From contig NC_081415.1 in assembly GCF_030272615.1 (NCBI RefSeq), positions 233,313,303 through 233,377,302 of the forward strand: DNA of 64,000 bases, written 5' to 3'. The translations under genes and the position numbers were made by a program. The notes below the pieces were generated by a model, which was given only the letters and a program-made list of their open reading frames with translations, searched no databases and was not told the origin of the DNA. Below are positions 34,790 through 44,297 of this stretch, in pieces (position 1 is the first letter of the stretch; every line of letters starts with the position of its first letter). Source of the stretch: Cryptomeria japonica. Lineage: Eukaryota > Streptophyta > Pinopsida > Cupressales > Cupressaceae.

Positions 34790-37700
34790 AATTCTAACCA
34801 TAATATTAAAGCTAATTGTAACCCTAAATGTCAAAGTAATTGTAATGCTCACCCTAACCTTAATTCACTAATTTCATAATTATAATACTATCTCTAAATG
34901 CAACCCTAACTATCACCATAATCATATAATTCTATCTCCAACAATAACCATAACCTGAACCTGATACTAAACCTATTTATATTTCTAACCATAAGGAAAA
35001 CCTTACCATAACCCCAAAGCTAACACCAATACTAATTCTAACAATAACCCTAACTATTGTAATATTTAAATTATAATTTTTTCATAAACATAATCCTAAC
35101 AAAAATCCTAATTATAATTTTATCTACAAGCATAATCATAATCCTTACCCTAACCTTAATTATAATTGTATAGATAAAATTAAAAAAATTCTAAAATTAA
35201 TGATAATCAAAACCCTAACTCTAATTTAGACCTTAACTCTAACCCTAACCTTATCCTCAATGTTGACTCTAATGTTAAAAATAATTCTATCCTTAGCCTA
35301 AACTCAACCCTAATCCTAACATTAATTTTATCTCTCATTCTAACCAATACGGGCTAAGACTATGTCTAGCCATAATTCTATCTCTAACCCAAATATCAAA
35401 ACTAATTATGACTTTTATATTAACTCTAACCCTTAAATTAACCTAAATGAATTTAAACTTTAACCCTAAACCTAATTGAACAATAAATCAAAATAAATAA
35501 TCATCGTAAATAATTACTTTTTGACTTTATAATGACTTTAGACATTCAACCTAACCCTAATCAAGCCTTTATACAAATTTAGCCCATAACTTAGCCCTAA
35601 ACCTAATTAAATGGTATCCTCTACCCTAACTGAATATTAACCCTAACCTTAAACTCAAGCTTTATTATAGACCTATAACCCTAAAAACATGTTTTATCCT
35701 TGAACCCTAACTCTATTCAAATCCTAATAATATTTACAACCCTAATTGAACCATAATAGAATTGTAATACAACTCAATTGAACACTAACCTTAACCCTCA
35801 CATAACCCCAACTTGATGTAAACCATAACCCTATCCATAATCCTAACTATAACTGTAAACCCTAACCCTGATCACAATCCTATTGCTAACACTAATCCTA
35901 ACCCTTATCTAGCCATAATGCTAAACCATAACCTTAACAATAATCATTAACCCTAACCTTAAAACCTAACGCAAGACATAATCCAAAACCTATCTCTAGC
36001 TCTAAACAAGACCATAGCCCAAACTGTAACCCTAACCCTAACCATTATGTAAACTCTTAGGATAATCATAATCCTAACCCTAACTATAACCCAAACCCTA
36101 AACCCTAACCCAAGCAATAGCCATAACCATAACCATGATGAAAATCTTAAATGTAACCATATCCATGACATAAACACTAACATTAATCCTAACACTAATC
36201 CTTAAACCTAACCCTAACCATGATTTATAACCTAACCCTATCCATAACACTAACAATAAATGTAACCTAAGCCTAACCATAAACCCAACCCTAACTCCGA
36301 CATCAACCATGATGTAAACCATAACCCTAACCATAATCCTAACTATAACCCTAGATCTTAACCCTAACCTAATCATAACCATAAACCTAACCCTAACCAT
36401 AACTTGAAACCTATCCCTAATCCTAATCCTAACCTTAAACCCTAACGCAAACAATAACCCTAACCCTAACCCCGACCATAATCCTCATCTTAACCCTAAG
36501 CATGATGTAAATCCTAAGTCTAAGCCTAAACCTAACCCTAATTGTAATCTTAACCTTAACCATAACCTTAACCCTAACCCTAACCCTAACCCTAACCTTA
36601 ACCCTAAGCCCAGCTATGATGTAAACCCTAACCCGATCCATAATCCTAACTATGACCATAACCATAATCCTAAACCTAACCTTAACCCCAACCATGATGT
36701 AAACAATAAACCTAATCATAATCCTTACCCCAACCCCAATCATAACACTAACCTAACCATAATCCTACACCTTAAACATAACAATAATCCTACGCCTTAA
36801 ACATAACAATAATCCTACCCTAAACTTAATCCTAACCCAAAATTGAACTTTAATCCTAATCTATTACTAACATTAATCTATCCCAAACCCTAATCATAAT
36901 TGAACTTTAATACTAATTTAATCCTAACCTTAATGTAATTGAATCATAACCCTAATTCTAAACCTAACTTTGATGTAAACCCTAAACATTATTGTAACCC
37001 TGACACTACACCCTAAGCATAAACTTAACCTTAACACTAAACCCTAACCCTAACCATAATCTTAAACCAAAACTAAACCCTAACCTTGATACGAACCTTG
37101 ACCATGATATACAACCTAACCATTATCATAACCCTAACCTTAAACCCTAAACCTAATCATAACCCTAGCCATGATGTAAACCTTAGCCCTGACCATAATA
37201 CTACCCATAACTCTGATCCAAAATATAACTATAAACCAAATCCTAATCCTAACCATACCCCCAGTTATAATTCTAACCCTAACCCTAATTGTAATTACAT
37301 TCACCCTAACCCTAACCATAAATTTAACCCTAATATTTAACTATAACCACAATTCTAACCCTAACCATAATCCTAAACCAAAACCAAATGCCAATGTTGA
37401 TGCTAGCCCTAACCATGATATATTATCATAACCCTAACCCGAACCCTAACAAGAATCCTGCCCTAAATGTAACCCTAACTCAAATTGAACTTTTATCCTA
37501 ATTTATTCCTAACCTTAACCTAGCCAAAACCCTAATCCTAATAGAATATTAATACCAATTTAACGCTAACCTTAATGTAATTGAACCATAACCCTAACTT
37601 TGGTGTAAACCTTAAACATAATTGTAACTTCGACACTAAACCCTAACCATAATCTTAAGTTCCTTAACAGTAAACCTTAACGCTAACCATAATCCTAACT

Positions 37701-39350
37701 CTAAAATTAACCTTAAGCGTAATTACTATTTAAACCCTATTTTGAACATCAACCATAACCTTGAAGTAACCTTGATTGTAAATCCAACCTATGCTTGACG
37801 TTATCCCTAATCTTTATGCTAACATAGCCCATAACCTTAATTAAATTTGAATGCTAACCTTCAAACAAAGCTCTATTATATAACCCTAAACCTAACAACA
37901 TGCTTTATCTTTAAATCCTAACCCTTCCTAAGTCACAATACTAACTCTAACCTTAATTTAGTTGTAATTCTAACCCCAATCTTAGTTAAACCCTATCCCT
38001 AACCCTAATACCGATTCTAATTGAACTTGAACCCTTACCCCAAGCATTATCCTACAATAATAACTCTGATCGTTACTAAAACCAATTATAACTATTATTT
38101 TATCTATAATACTATAACTCCTTCTAATCTAGACCCTAACCCTAACCCAACCTGATAATGACCCTAAACCTAACTTTATATCTAACCCAAAATCTAACCC
38201 TAACCCTAACAACCCTAAGTCTTATAGCTATCATCACATACTATCTTTCAATGCAATCTTAACCCTAACCCTAACCCTAATTTTAATTATAATCACTATT
38301 TATAATGTTTAAACCTTACCCTAATTATAATCACTTAGACAAACCCCAATACTAATCCTAACCCTAACCCTAATTATAATCCTAATTATAATCCTATCCC
38401 TAATTATAATTATAACCCTAACCCTAACCCTAATTCTAACCCTAACCCTAAACCCTAATTTTAATTATAATCACTAATTATAATCTTTAACCCTAACGCT
38501 AACTATAATTATAACCATAATCCTAACCCTAATTCTAACCCTAACCCCCATCCTAACCCTAACCATAACACAAAACACTAACCCTAACCTAACCATAACA
38601 CTAAACCCTAACGCTAACTGCAATACTTAGTCTTAACCCTTAAACCTAATCCTCACCATAACCCTAACCCAAACCCTAACCTTAATCAAAGCCCAAAACC
38701 TATCCCTAATCCTAAGAGTAAATCCTATCCATAATCCTAATCCTAACCCTAAACCCTAACTCAAAACATGACCTGAACCCCATTCTTAATCTTAAACCCT
38801 AACCTTAACCATAATCCTCACCCTAACCCTAAGCCTAAACCTAATCCAAACCATGATATTAATAATGACCCTAACCCAAATCCTAACCCCAACCTTGACC
38901 CAAACTCTAATCTTAACCTTGACCCTATCTTGATGTAAACCCTAACCCTAACCATAATCCTAACTATGACCCTAACCCTAAGCCTAACCATAATCCTGAA
39001 CCTAACCTTAATGTCAACCATGATGTAAACGATAAACTTAACCATAACCCTAATCATAATCCCAACCCTAACCCTAATCCTAACTCTAACCTAAACATAA
39101 TCCTAAACCCTAACCCTAACAATAATCTCGCTCTAAACATAACCCTAATTCAAATTGAACTTTTATCCTAATTTATTTCTAACCTTAAGCTAGCCCAAAC
39201 CCCATTCCTAATAGAACTTTAATGCCAATTTAATTGTAACCTTAATGTAATTGAACCATAACCCTAATTCTAACCCTAACTTTGATGTAAACCCTAAACA
39301 TAATTGTAACCCTGACAATAAACCCTAACCATAAACTTAAGTTCCTTAAC
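34790..39350 (-). repeat. Degenerate telomere-like repeat block, CCCTAA orientation
   Basis: CCCTAA and close variants (CCATAA, CCTTAA, CCTAAT) recur almost without break. Short perfect runs occur, such as the four units near 36565-36595. The dominant spacing is 6 bases (CCCTAACCCTAA), not the 7-base CCCTAAA unit of most plants, although AAACCCTAA occurs too. Open frames such as 36098-36454 and 36435-36743 are translations of the repeat (repeated VRVMV-type strings) and are not genes. The TTAGGG strand is the minus strand here. Confidence 0.9.
37464..38170. repeat. Duplicated segment, copy A, in the telomere-like block
   Basis: It matches 39138-39363 plus 40969-41480 (copy B), which lies about 1,680 bases further right at its left end. 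Shared landmarks include AAATTGAACTTTTATCC, AAGTTCCTTAACAGTAAACC, TTTGAACATCAACCATAACC and CCAACCTATGCTTGACGTTA. A third, shorter relative of the left part lies at 36840-37010. Confidence 0.8.
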
Positions 39351-41480
39351 AGTAAACCTTAACTCTGTACTTTGGTGGTTGTTGCGATAGAGGACCCGTT
39401 GGTGTGTGGGTGTAGACAGACCTGGTGTCTTTCTACCCTTTGTTGTTTCTTCAGTGTTTAGGGTGTCTCTGGTCTTCCCTCCCTTGGTCTGTGTGCGATG
39501 GTCATGTTCCTTGCGGCTAGCTTTCGTGATGCTTGGCCGGTGCTGGGTAATGGGATGCTTGGGAAGAGCGGTGGGGTGTGCGGTAGGGTTAGAGATCCTT
39601 CTCTGAGCCCTGTAGGTGTTCTCACTATTGTCTGTTTCGAGGGTCATGGCCCTCAGTCTTTTGGGCTTTTGGGTTTTGTCCCTGGTGGATGTGAGAGTCC
39701 TCTGTTCTGTTTGGTTGATGGGCGGTTTGCCTTTGGCTGGGTTTTGGAGATGTTTGTGGAGATGTTCAGTGGTGGACTCTGTGCGCTTTCTTGGTGCGAG
39801 AAGGAGGTTGTGCGGGGAAGAGCTTTTGTTTCTCGTTTCCTTTTTGGGCTTGTGGCCTCTCCTCTCTCTGTTCTTTTCCTCTGGTTTCTAGGGGATTTTT
39901 CTATGTTGGGTCTCCCTCTTCTTGTGGTTAGGGGAAGGCTTCAGTGGTACACGATGAGAGGGATTTATGGGCTTCTGAACCTTTCCTATCCTTGTCTGTC
40001 TGAGGTGACCCTATCTCCTATGGAGGTGGAGATTTGGTGGATGGGTTTGGTTGGGTTTCTACTGGCAGTTGTGGACTTGTGGCTATCATTTCGCCTTCTT
40101 TCTTGTTCTATTGAGGTGGACATCTTTCCTATTGAGGTGGGGAGATGGTTTGAAGAGGTTATCCGATTGCTTCAGCTGTTCAAGCTGTAGGTGTATTTTG
40201 TCTGTTTTTTCTCTCATGGTTGTCTCTACTGGAAGGTCTGGGCTTCTCTTTTCCCAGTTCCCAGCGTGTTTCAAGGCCTGGCTCTTTATTGTTGTCCTTT
40301 TGTTTGGCCCTCTATTTTTAGGGTTTGGGAGTCTTGAAAAACCCTTTGCTCTATGGGAGCTTTGTTTTTCTCTTAGGCAAGCTGGATGCTGGCAGTTTTC
40401 AAGGGCCCAGCCTGACCTGTTGTTGTCTTTGTTTTTGGTTAAGGGCTGGTTTTGAGTTTGGTGAGTTGTTTTCTTTGCTGAAGGTTAAGGGATCCTAGGA
40501 AAACCCTTTGATGGTCTTGGGTACCAATTCAAAACCCATATTCAAGGTTAGGGGAGCCTTTCAAAACCCTTTGTGTCCAGATTGGGTTTATATGGTCAAT
40601 TATTGTAATATGGAGTTTATGATGGAGGCTATGGGTGTCTGGATCCACCTATGGTTGCATTTGTAGGTTAAGGGTCCCCCTGTTAAACCCTTGTGTTGGT
40701 TCTTGGGGCTGATCCTTTCTTTCCTGGATCTACTAGGCCTGTTGGGTTTCTATGTCTATTCATTTTAGCAGCATCGCTATGCATTAGTTGGAAGCTGATG
40801 GGTTAGCTATGCTGGTCTTTGGCTGTGGTTTTCCTCGTTAATACCATCGAGCAGCCTGCTTTGTTGGGTTCAAGATCCTGGTAAAATCTTGTGGGTTTTG
40901 AGTCCCTTCAAAACCTGTTGTACGAGGTTTCTGGTCCCCTTAAAAATTGTTTTCCCTTAATCAAAAATAGTAAACCTTAACCCTAACCATAATCCTAACC
41001 CTAAAATTAACCTTAGCCTCGATTACTATTTAAACCCTATTTTGAACATCAACCATAACCCTAAAGTAACCTTGATTGTAAATCCAACCTATGCTTGACG
41101 TTATCCGCAATCTTTATGCTAATATAACCCATAACCCTAATTAAATTCTTACGTGAACCTTCAAACAAAGCTCTATTATATAACCCTAATAACCCTAAAC
41201 CTAACAACATGCTTTATCCTTAAATCCTTACACTTCCTGAGTCGTAACACTAACTCTAACCTTAATTTAGTTGTAATGCTAACCCTACTCCTAATTAAAT
41301 CGTATCCCTAACCCTAATACTGATTCTAATTGAACCTGAACCCTTACCCCAAGTATTATCCTACAATAATAACTCTAATTGTTAACTAAAACTAATTATA
41401 ACTATTATTTTATCTATAATACTATAACTCCCTCTAATGTAGACCCTAACCCTAACCTGATAATGACCCAAAACCTAACT
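39138..41480. repeat. Duplicated segment, copy B, split by a 1.6-kb insertion
   Basis: It matches copy A (37464-38170) in two halves separated exactly at AGTAAACCTTAAC, which is present on both sides of the insertion and only once in copy A. This shows that the insertion came after the duplication, or struck only one copy. Confidence 0.8.
39364..40968 (+). mobile_element. 1.6-kb insertion, probable 5'-truncated LINE
   Basis: The base composition changes sharply to G/T-rich unique sequence within the telomere-like block. A 13-bp direct repeat (AGTAAACCTTAAC at 39351-39363 and 40969-40981) flanks it. Variable-length target duplications over 10 bp and an A-rich right end (TTAATCAAAAAT) are marks of LINE-type target-primed insertion. 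The open frames at 39498-40190 and 40051-40455 show no RT, endonuclease or zinc motif, so I read the body as 3' untranslated sequence. A non-LINE source, such as a processed transcript mobilised by a LINE, is possible. Confidence 0.55.
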
Positions 41481-41760
41481 TTATATTTAATTATTAATTA
41501 TATCTAAGTAGTTATTTAATATTATAACTAAAAATAATTTATATTATGAATATTATTTTCAATAAATTATAAAATAATATCAAAATAATCAAAACAATAT
41601 AAACTAATAATAATAGTATATTATAATATTGTTACACAAACAAATAGAATAGTTTTATATGCTATAAGAGATATCTCTCATCATATGGCACCAACCCTAA
41701 TCCTAACCCAAACCCTAACTCTTATAGCTATTATCATGTACTATCTTTGATTGCAACTAA
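40969..41760 (-). repeat. Telomere-like block resumes, with an AT-rich gap
   Basis: CCCTAA-type repeats continue as the rest of copy B to about 41480. AT-rich sequence follows at 41480-41690, with a last short group of repeats at 41695-41725. Confidence 0.8.
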
Positions 41761-42109
41761 CATAGGTTGTTATGCGCTTTCACAATTTCACGACTTCACG
41801 GGTCAAACCATCTATTCACCCACTGGATGATGATTATGACTAACAGACATTTTTAAGTGCTTCTGTAGTTTCGCATGAACATACATAGTTGATTGTGACT
41901 TTCGTCCTTTTGCTACTTCGCAAATTAAGCCCAACCTGTTAACCCGCGAAACGATGATTATAACTAACACGATATGTCTTTCTCAATTGTAAACCTAATG
42001 CAAATCATAACCCTAACCATAATCCAAACCATAAAGCTTAGATTATGGCTACATTATTACAACGATTCAGTTACGTTATTATAACGATTCAGTTACAGTT
42101 AGTCCTAGA
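41761..42109. other. Unique spacer between oppositely oriented telomere-like blocks
   Basis: No gene seen. It contains an approximate repeat of GATGATTATGACTAACA / CGATGATTATAACTAACAC (about 41825-41845 and 41952-41972), and two copies of ACGATTCAGTTAC at about 42060-42095. Confidence 0.5.
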
Positions 42110-42402
42110 GTTTAATTATGGTTAGAATTAGGATTATCATTAGGGTTAGGTTTACGATAGGTTTTGATTATGGTTTACATCATGATTGAGGTTAGGGTTA
42201 GTGTTATGGTTAGACTTAGGTTTAGGTTTATTGTTATGGTTAGGATTATGGCTAGGGTTAGGGTTTACATCATGGTTAGGGTTAGGGTTGACATCATGGT
42301 TAGGGTTAGGGTTCTGGTTAGTGTTAGGTTTAGGGTTAGGATTATGATTAGGGTTCACATCATGGTTAGGGTTAGGGTTAGGGTTAGGGTTAATAATATA
42401 AT
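42110..42402 (+). repeat. Short telomere-like block, TTAGGG orientation
   Basis: TTAGGG and variants run on the plus strand, ending with four clean units at about 42370-42395. ACATCATGGTTAGG recurs three times. That is the reverse complement of the CCATGATGT motif of the large block, so the two blocks share ancestry. Confidence 0.9.
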
Positions 42403-42462
42403 ATTATATAGTTCTATTTTGAGTTTTTTTATTTTTTTTCCATGTTGCGCCGCAACTGCTAC

Positions 42463-42632
42463 TAGCTTACATATATTTTATTTTAATCAAATATATATAT
42501 AATATGCCAAGAGATATCCTTCTCGAGGTGCCTATTTTTAGCATGTACCCCGAACTCTAATAGGCACCTCTAGAAGGATATCTCTCAGCGTATTATATAT
42601 ATATTTGATAAAAATCAAATATATGTAAGCTA
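42463..42632. mobile_element. Hairpin MITE flanked by TA
   Basis: Arms of about 70 bases are inverted copies of each other: GCTTACATATATTTTATTTT... with GAGATATCCTTCT..GAGGTGCCTATT on the left, and AATAGGCACCTC..AGAAGGATATCTC ...ATATATGTAAGC on the right. They are separated by a loop of about 25 bases around 42536-42559. TA lies directly outside both ends (42463-42464 and 42631-42632), the target duplication of Tc1/mariner-type (Stowaway-like) elements. It has no coding capacity. Confidence 0.8.
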
Positions 42633-42639
42633 ATTAATA

Positions 42640-43556
42640 ATATGATACAAATTATTCAAAGTCAAAATATACATTCCATACTAATCTAAAATTAACAACA
42701 TTTAGAAAATACAAAGATGTATTGATATATTAGTTATGATAGCTGAAAAAAATTCAAATAATTTTATAAAAGATTTATAAAATGATTCATTTCCTTCTAT
42801 TAATTTATAATAACAACATATCTTATTAAAAGAAAAAAAATTCTTACTCAATACATACGAATATACATCTGAAACCAAACATTTAATATATTTTCAATAA
42901 AACTGATAAAGGCTTTCATAAAACTGACGTATAAATCCCTATCCACATGCCCATTATACTTTATGCAGCTTCTTTGCTCCAATCAAATTGGAAATACAAT
43001 CATGTCAGGCCATACGCTCCTGTGCAGGCTATAACCATGCTCTGACATGCCTTCGGCTGCCTGTCAAGTTGAATCTAAGACCTTTAATTGCTGTCGAAGT
43101 ACTCGATCAACTGAATTGTTGACCTTTCCTTGATCAACCTATTTTGAATCTAGGTATGATTTATTTTCAACATTCTAATTAAACTGAGATCACCAAAGAC
43201 TTTAAAATTGTTTCTAATTTTGAACTACAACTCATACAGACCAGTTACTATTCATACAAACCAGCTAAGACTCAAATTTACCAATTGCTACCAAAGAACT
43301 ACTGACCCTTCTTCGACCAACCTATCGTCGATCCAGATATGACCTATGTCCAACACTCTAATCCAACTGCAATTCGCCAAAGACTTAGAATTTTTTTATC
43401 TTCTTTGAAACCTTTTTCAAATGTTTACAACGTTAATTCCTCACAAGGATTGATTTGCAGAACATCTCTATACAAGAACCCACAAACACGACGAAATTGT
43501 GCCAATGAAATACTGAAGTGGGCAAATATGAGGAAATCCTACACCCTACTTGACTG
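42640..43556. other. 3' flank of the SAUR gene, with a diverged direct repeat
   Basis: No gene is seen here. About 43120-43208 and 43303-43391 are diverged direct copies 183 bases apart (TGACC...TCAACCTAT.. and TGACC...CCAACCTATC..). The overlapping plus-strand frame at 43339-43647 is a shadow of the SAUR gene and its flank. Confidence 0.6.
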
Positions 43557-43952
43557 CTATAAGCGATCTGTAATATGTTGTTGGTCCAAGTTGAAATCTG
43601 GGAACAACAGATCTTTCTGGTTGCGAAGAAGAATGATTATATACTGAAGAGTATCTCCATCACAGGGAAGGGTGAGTGGCCTGTTGGTGTCAAACCCATA
43701 TTCATCCTTGGCCTCTTCCAGCAAAGCGCGGAACAGAGAATGATTTAAATGGCTAATTCGGATCACAAACCGCTCATGGTTTGAACCAGCATAAACTGCC
43801 ACGTGACCAGGTGGTACGTCTTTGGGAACTAAGCTCTGGGAGAAACCCACGCACGACAATAAACAGTCACGTAGCCGGACAAAGAAAGCAGCCAACTTAG
43901 GTTTTTGCCGTTTTGATCGAAGCAGCGGCTGGGTGGATTGGTTGTTCTTCAT
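43557..43952 (-). CDS. SAUR-like auxin-responsive protein
   Basis: This is an intact 131-residue single-exon frame from an ATG at 43950-43952. Residues about 42-111 form the SAUR domain, with VPKDVPPGHVAVYAG, RFVIRISHLNHSLFRALLEE, AKDEYGFDTNRPLTLPCDGD and a short hydrophobic end. This is the full conserved order of the family (PxGHxAVYVG, RFVVPxxYLNHPLF, EEFGF, LTIPC). A basic N-terminal stretch (RSKRQKPKLAAFFVRLRDCLL) is typical of one SAUR group. SAUR proteins are small plant regulators, often rapidly induced by auxin; many inhibit PP2C.D phosphatases to activate plasma-membrane proton pumps and cell expansion. Length and lack of introns fit the family. A TATA box lies 93 bases upstream. 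It is the only gene here that looks functional. Which SAUR clade it belongs to was not determined. Confidence 0.92.
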   Translation of the reverse strand: MKNNQSTQPLLRSKRQKPKLAAFFVRLRDCLLSCVGFSQSLVPKDVPPGHVAVYAGSNHERFVIRISHLNHSLFRALLEEAKDEYGFDTNRPLTLPCDGDTLQYIIILLRNQKDLLFPDFNLDQQHITDRL

Positions 43953-44044
43953 TCTAACAACTTAGCCTGCAAATTTCAGTATAAATATTGAGGCAGTGCT
44001 GTGAATGTCTGAGCACATCTGATGGGCCGAGGGGCATCGTGGGG

Positions 44045-44052
44045 TTTATATA
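44045..44052 (-). promoter_or_regulatory. TATA box of the SAUR gene
   Basis: TATATAAA on the minus strand (plus strand TTTATATA) sits 93 bases upstream of the ATG, a normal plant core-promoter distance allowing a short 5' leader. I saw no canonical TGTCTC auxin-response element in the sequence read upstream. Confidence 0.65.
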
Positions 44053-44094
44053 TAAGTGTGAGAAGAAAGGTCGGAGCATGAGTAAAGCAGCTGG

Positions 44095-44297
44095 AATCCA
44101 CCTGTCCTGGGCATCTGGAATCCGCCTGTCATGGGCTTCTGAAAGGTCTTCGGAAACCGCCGATAAAGACAGTGCAGGAAATTGGAATTGAAAGGAAATG
44201 GCACTAGAGAAAGTATTCCATTGTCATTTTCCTGTGGGCGAGTTCATTGTTAAAAAGTATTGTCACTTTCCCGTGGGCGGGTTCGTTATTAAAAAGT
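44095..44297. repeat. Short tandem duplications in the SAUR upstream region
   Basis: Two tandem pairs are present. GGAATCC.CCTGTC.TGGGC is repeated at about 44094-44140. TTGTCA.TTTCC.GTGGGCG.GTTC is repeated with a 39-base step at about 44221-44297. They lie 140-345 bases upstream of the SAUR start. Confidence 0.7.

Noticed and set aside
35959-39057. Protein genes in the telomere-like block (for example minus-strand 36098-36454 and 36435-36743)
   Set aside because: They are translations of a degenerate 6-base repeat giving repeated R-V-M/I strings. They are open because the repeat lacks stops in that frame.
34790-39350. CRISPR-like regular repeats
   Set aside because: Repeats are 6-7 bases with no unique spacers, in a plant nuclear context.
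39498-40455. 230- and 134-residue plus-strand proteins in the 1.6-kb insert
   Set aside because: No domain or motif; low-complexity W/L/F/V/G content from G/T-rich DNA; no promoter context. Better read as non-coding part of an insertion.
34790-42402. Ancient head-to-head telomere fusion
   Set aside because: A fusion would read TTAGGG then CCCTAA on the plus strand. Here it is CCCTAA then TTAGGG, with unique DNA between.
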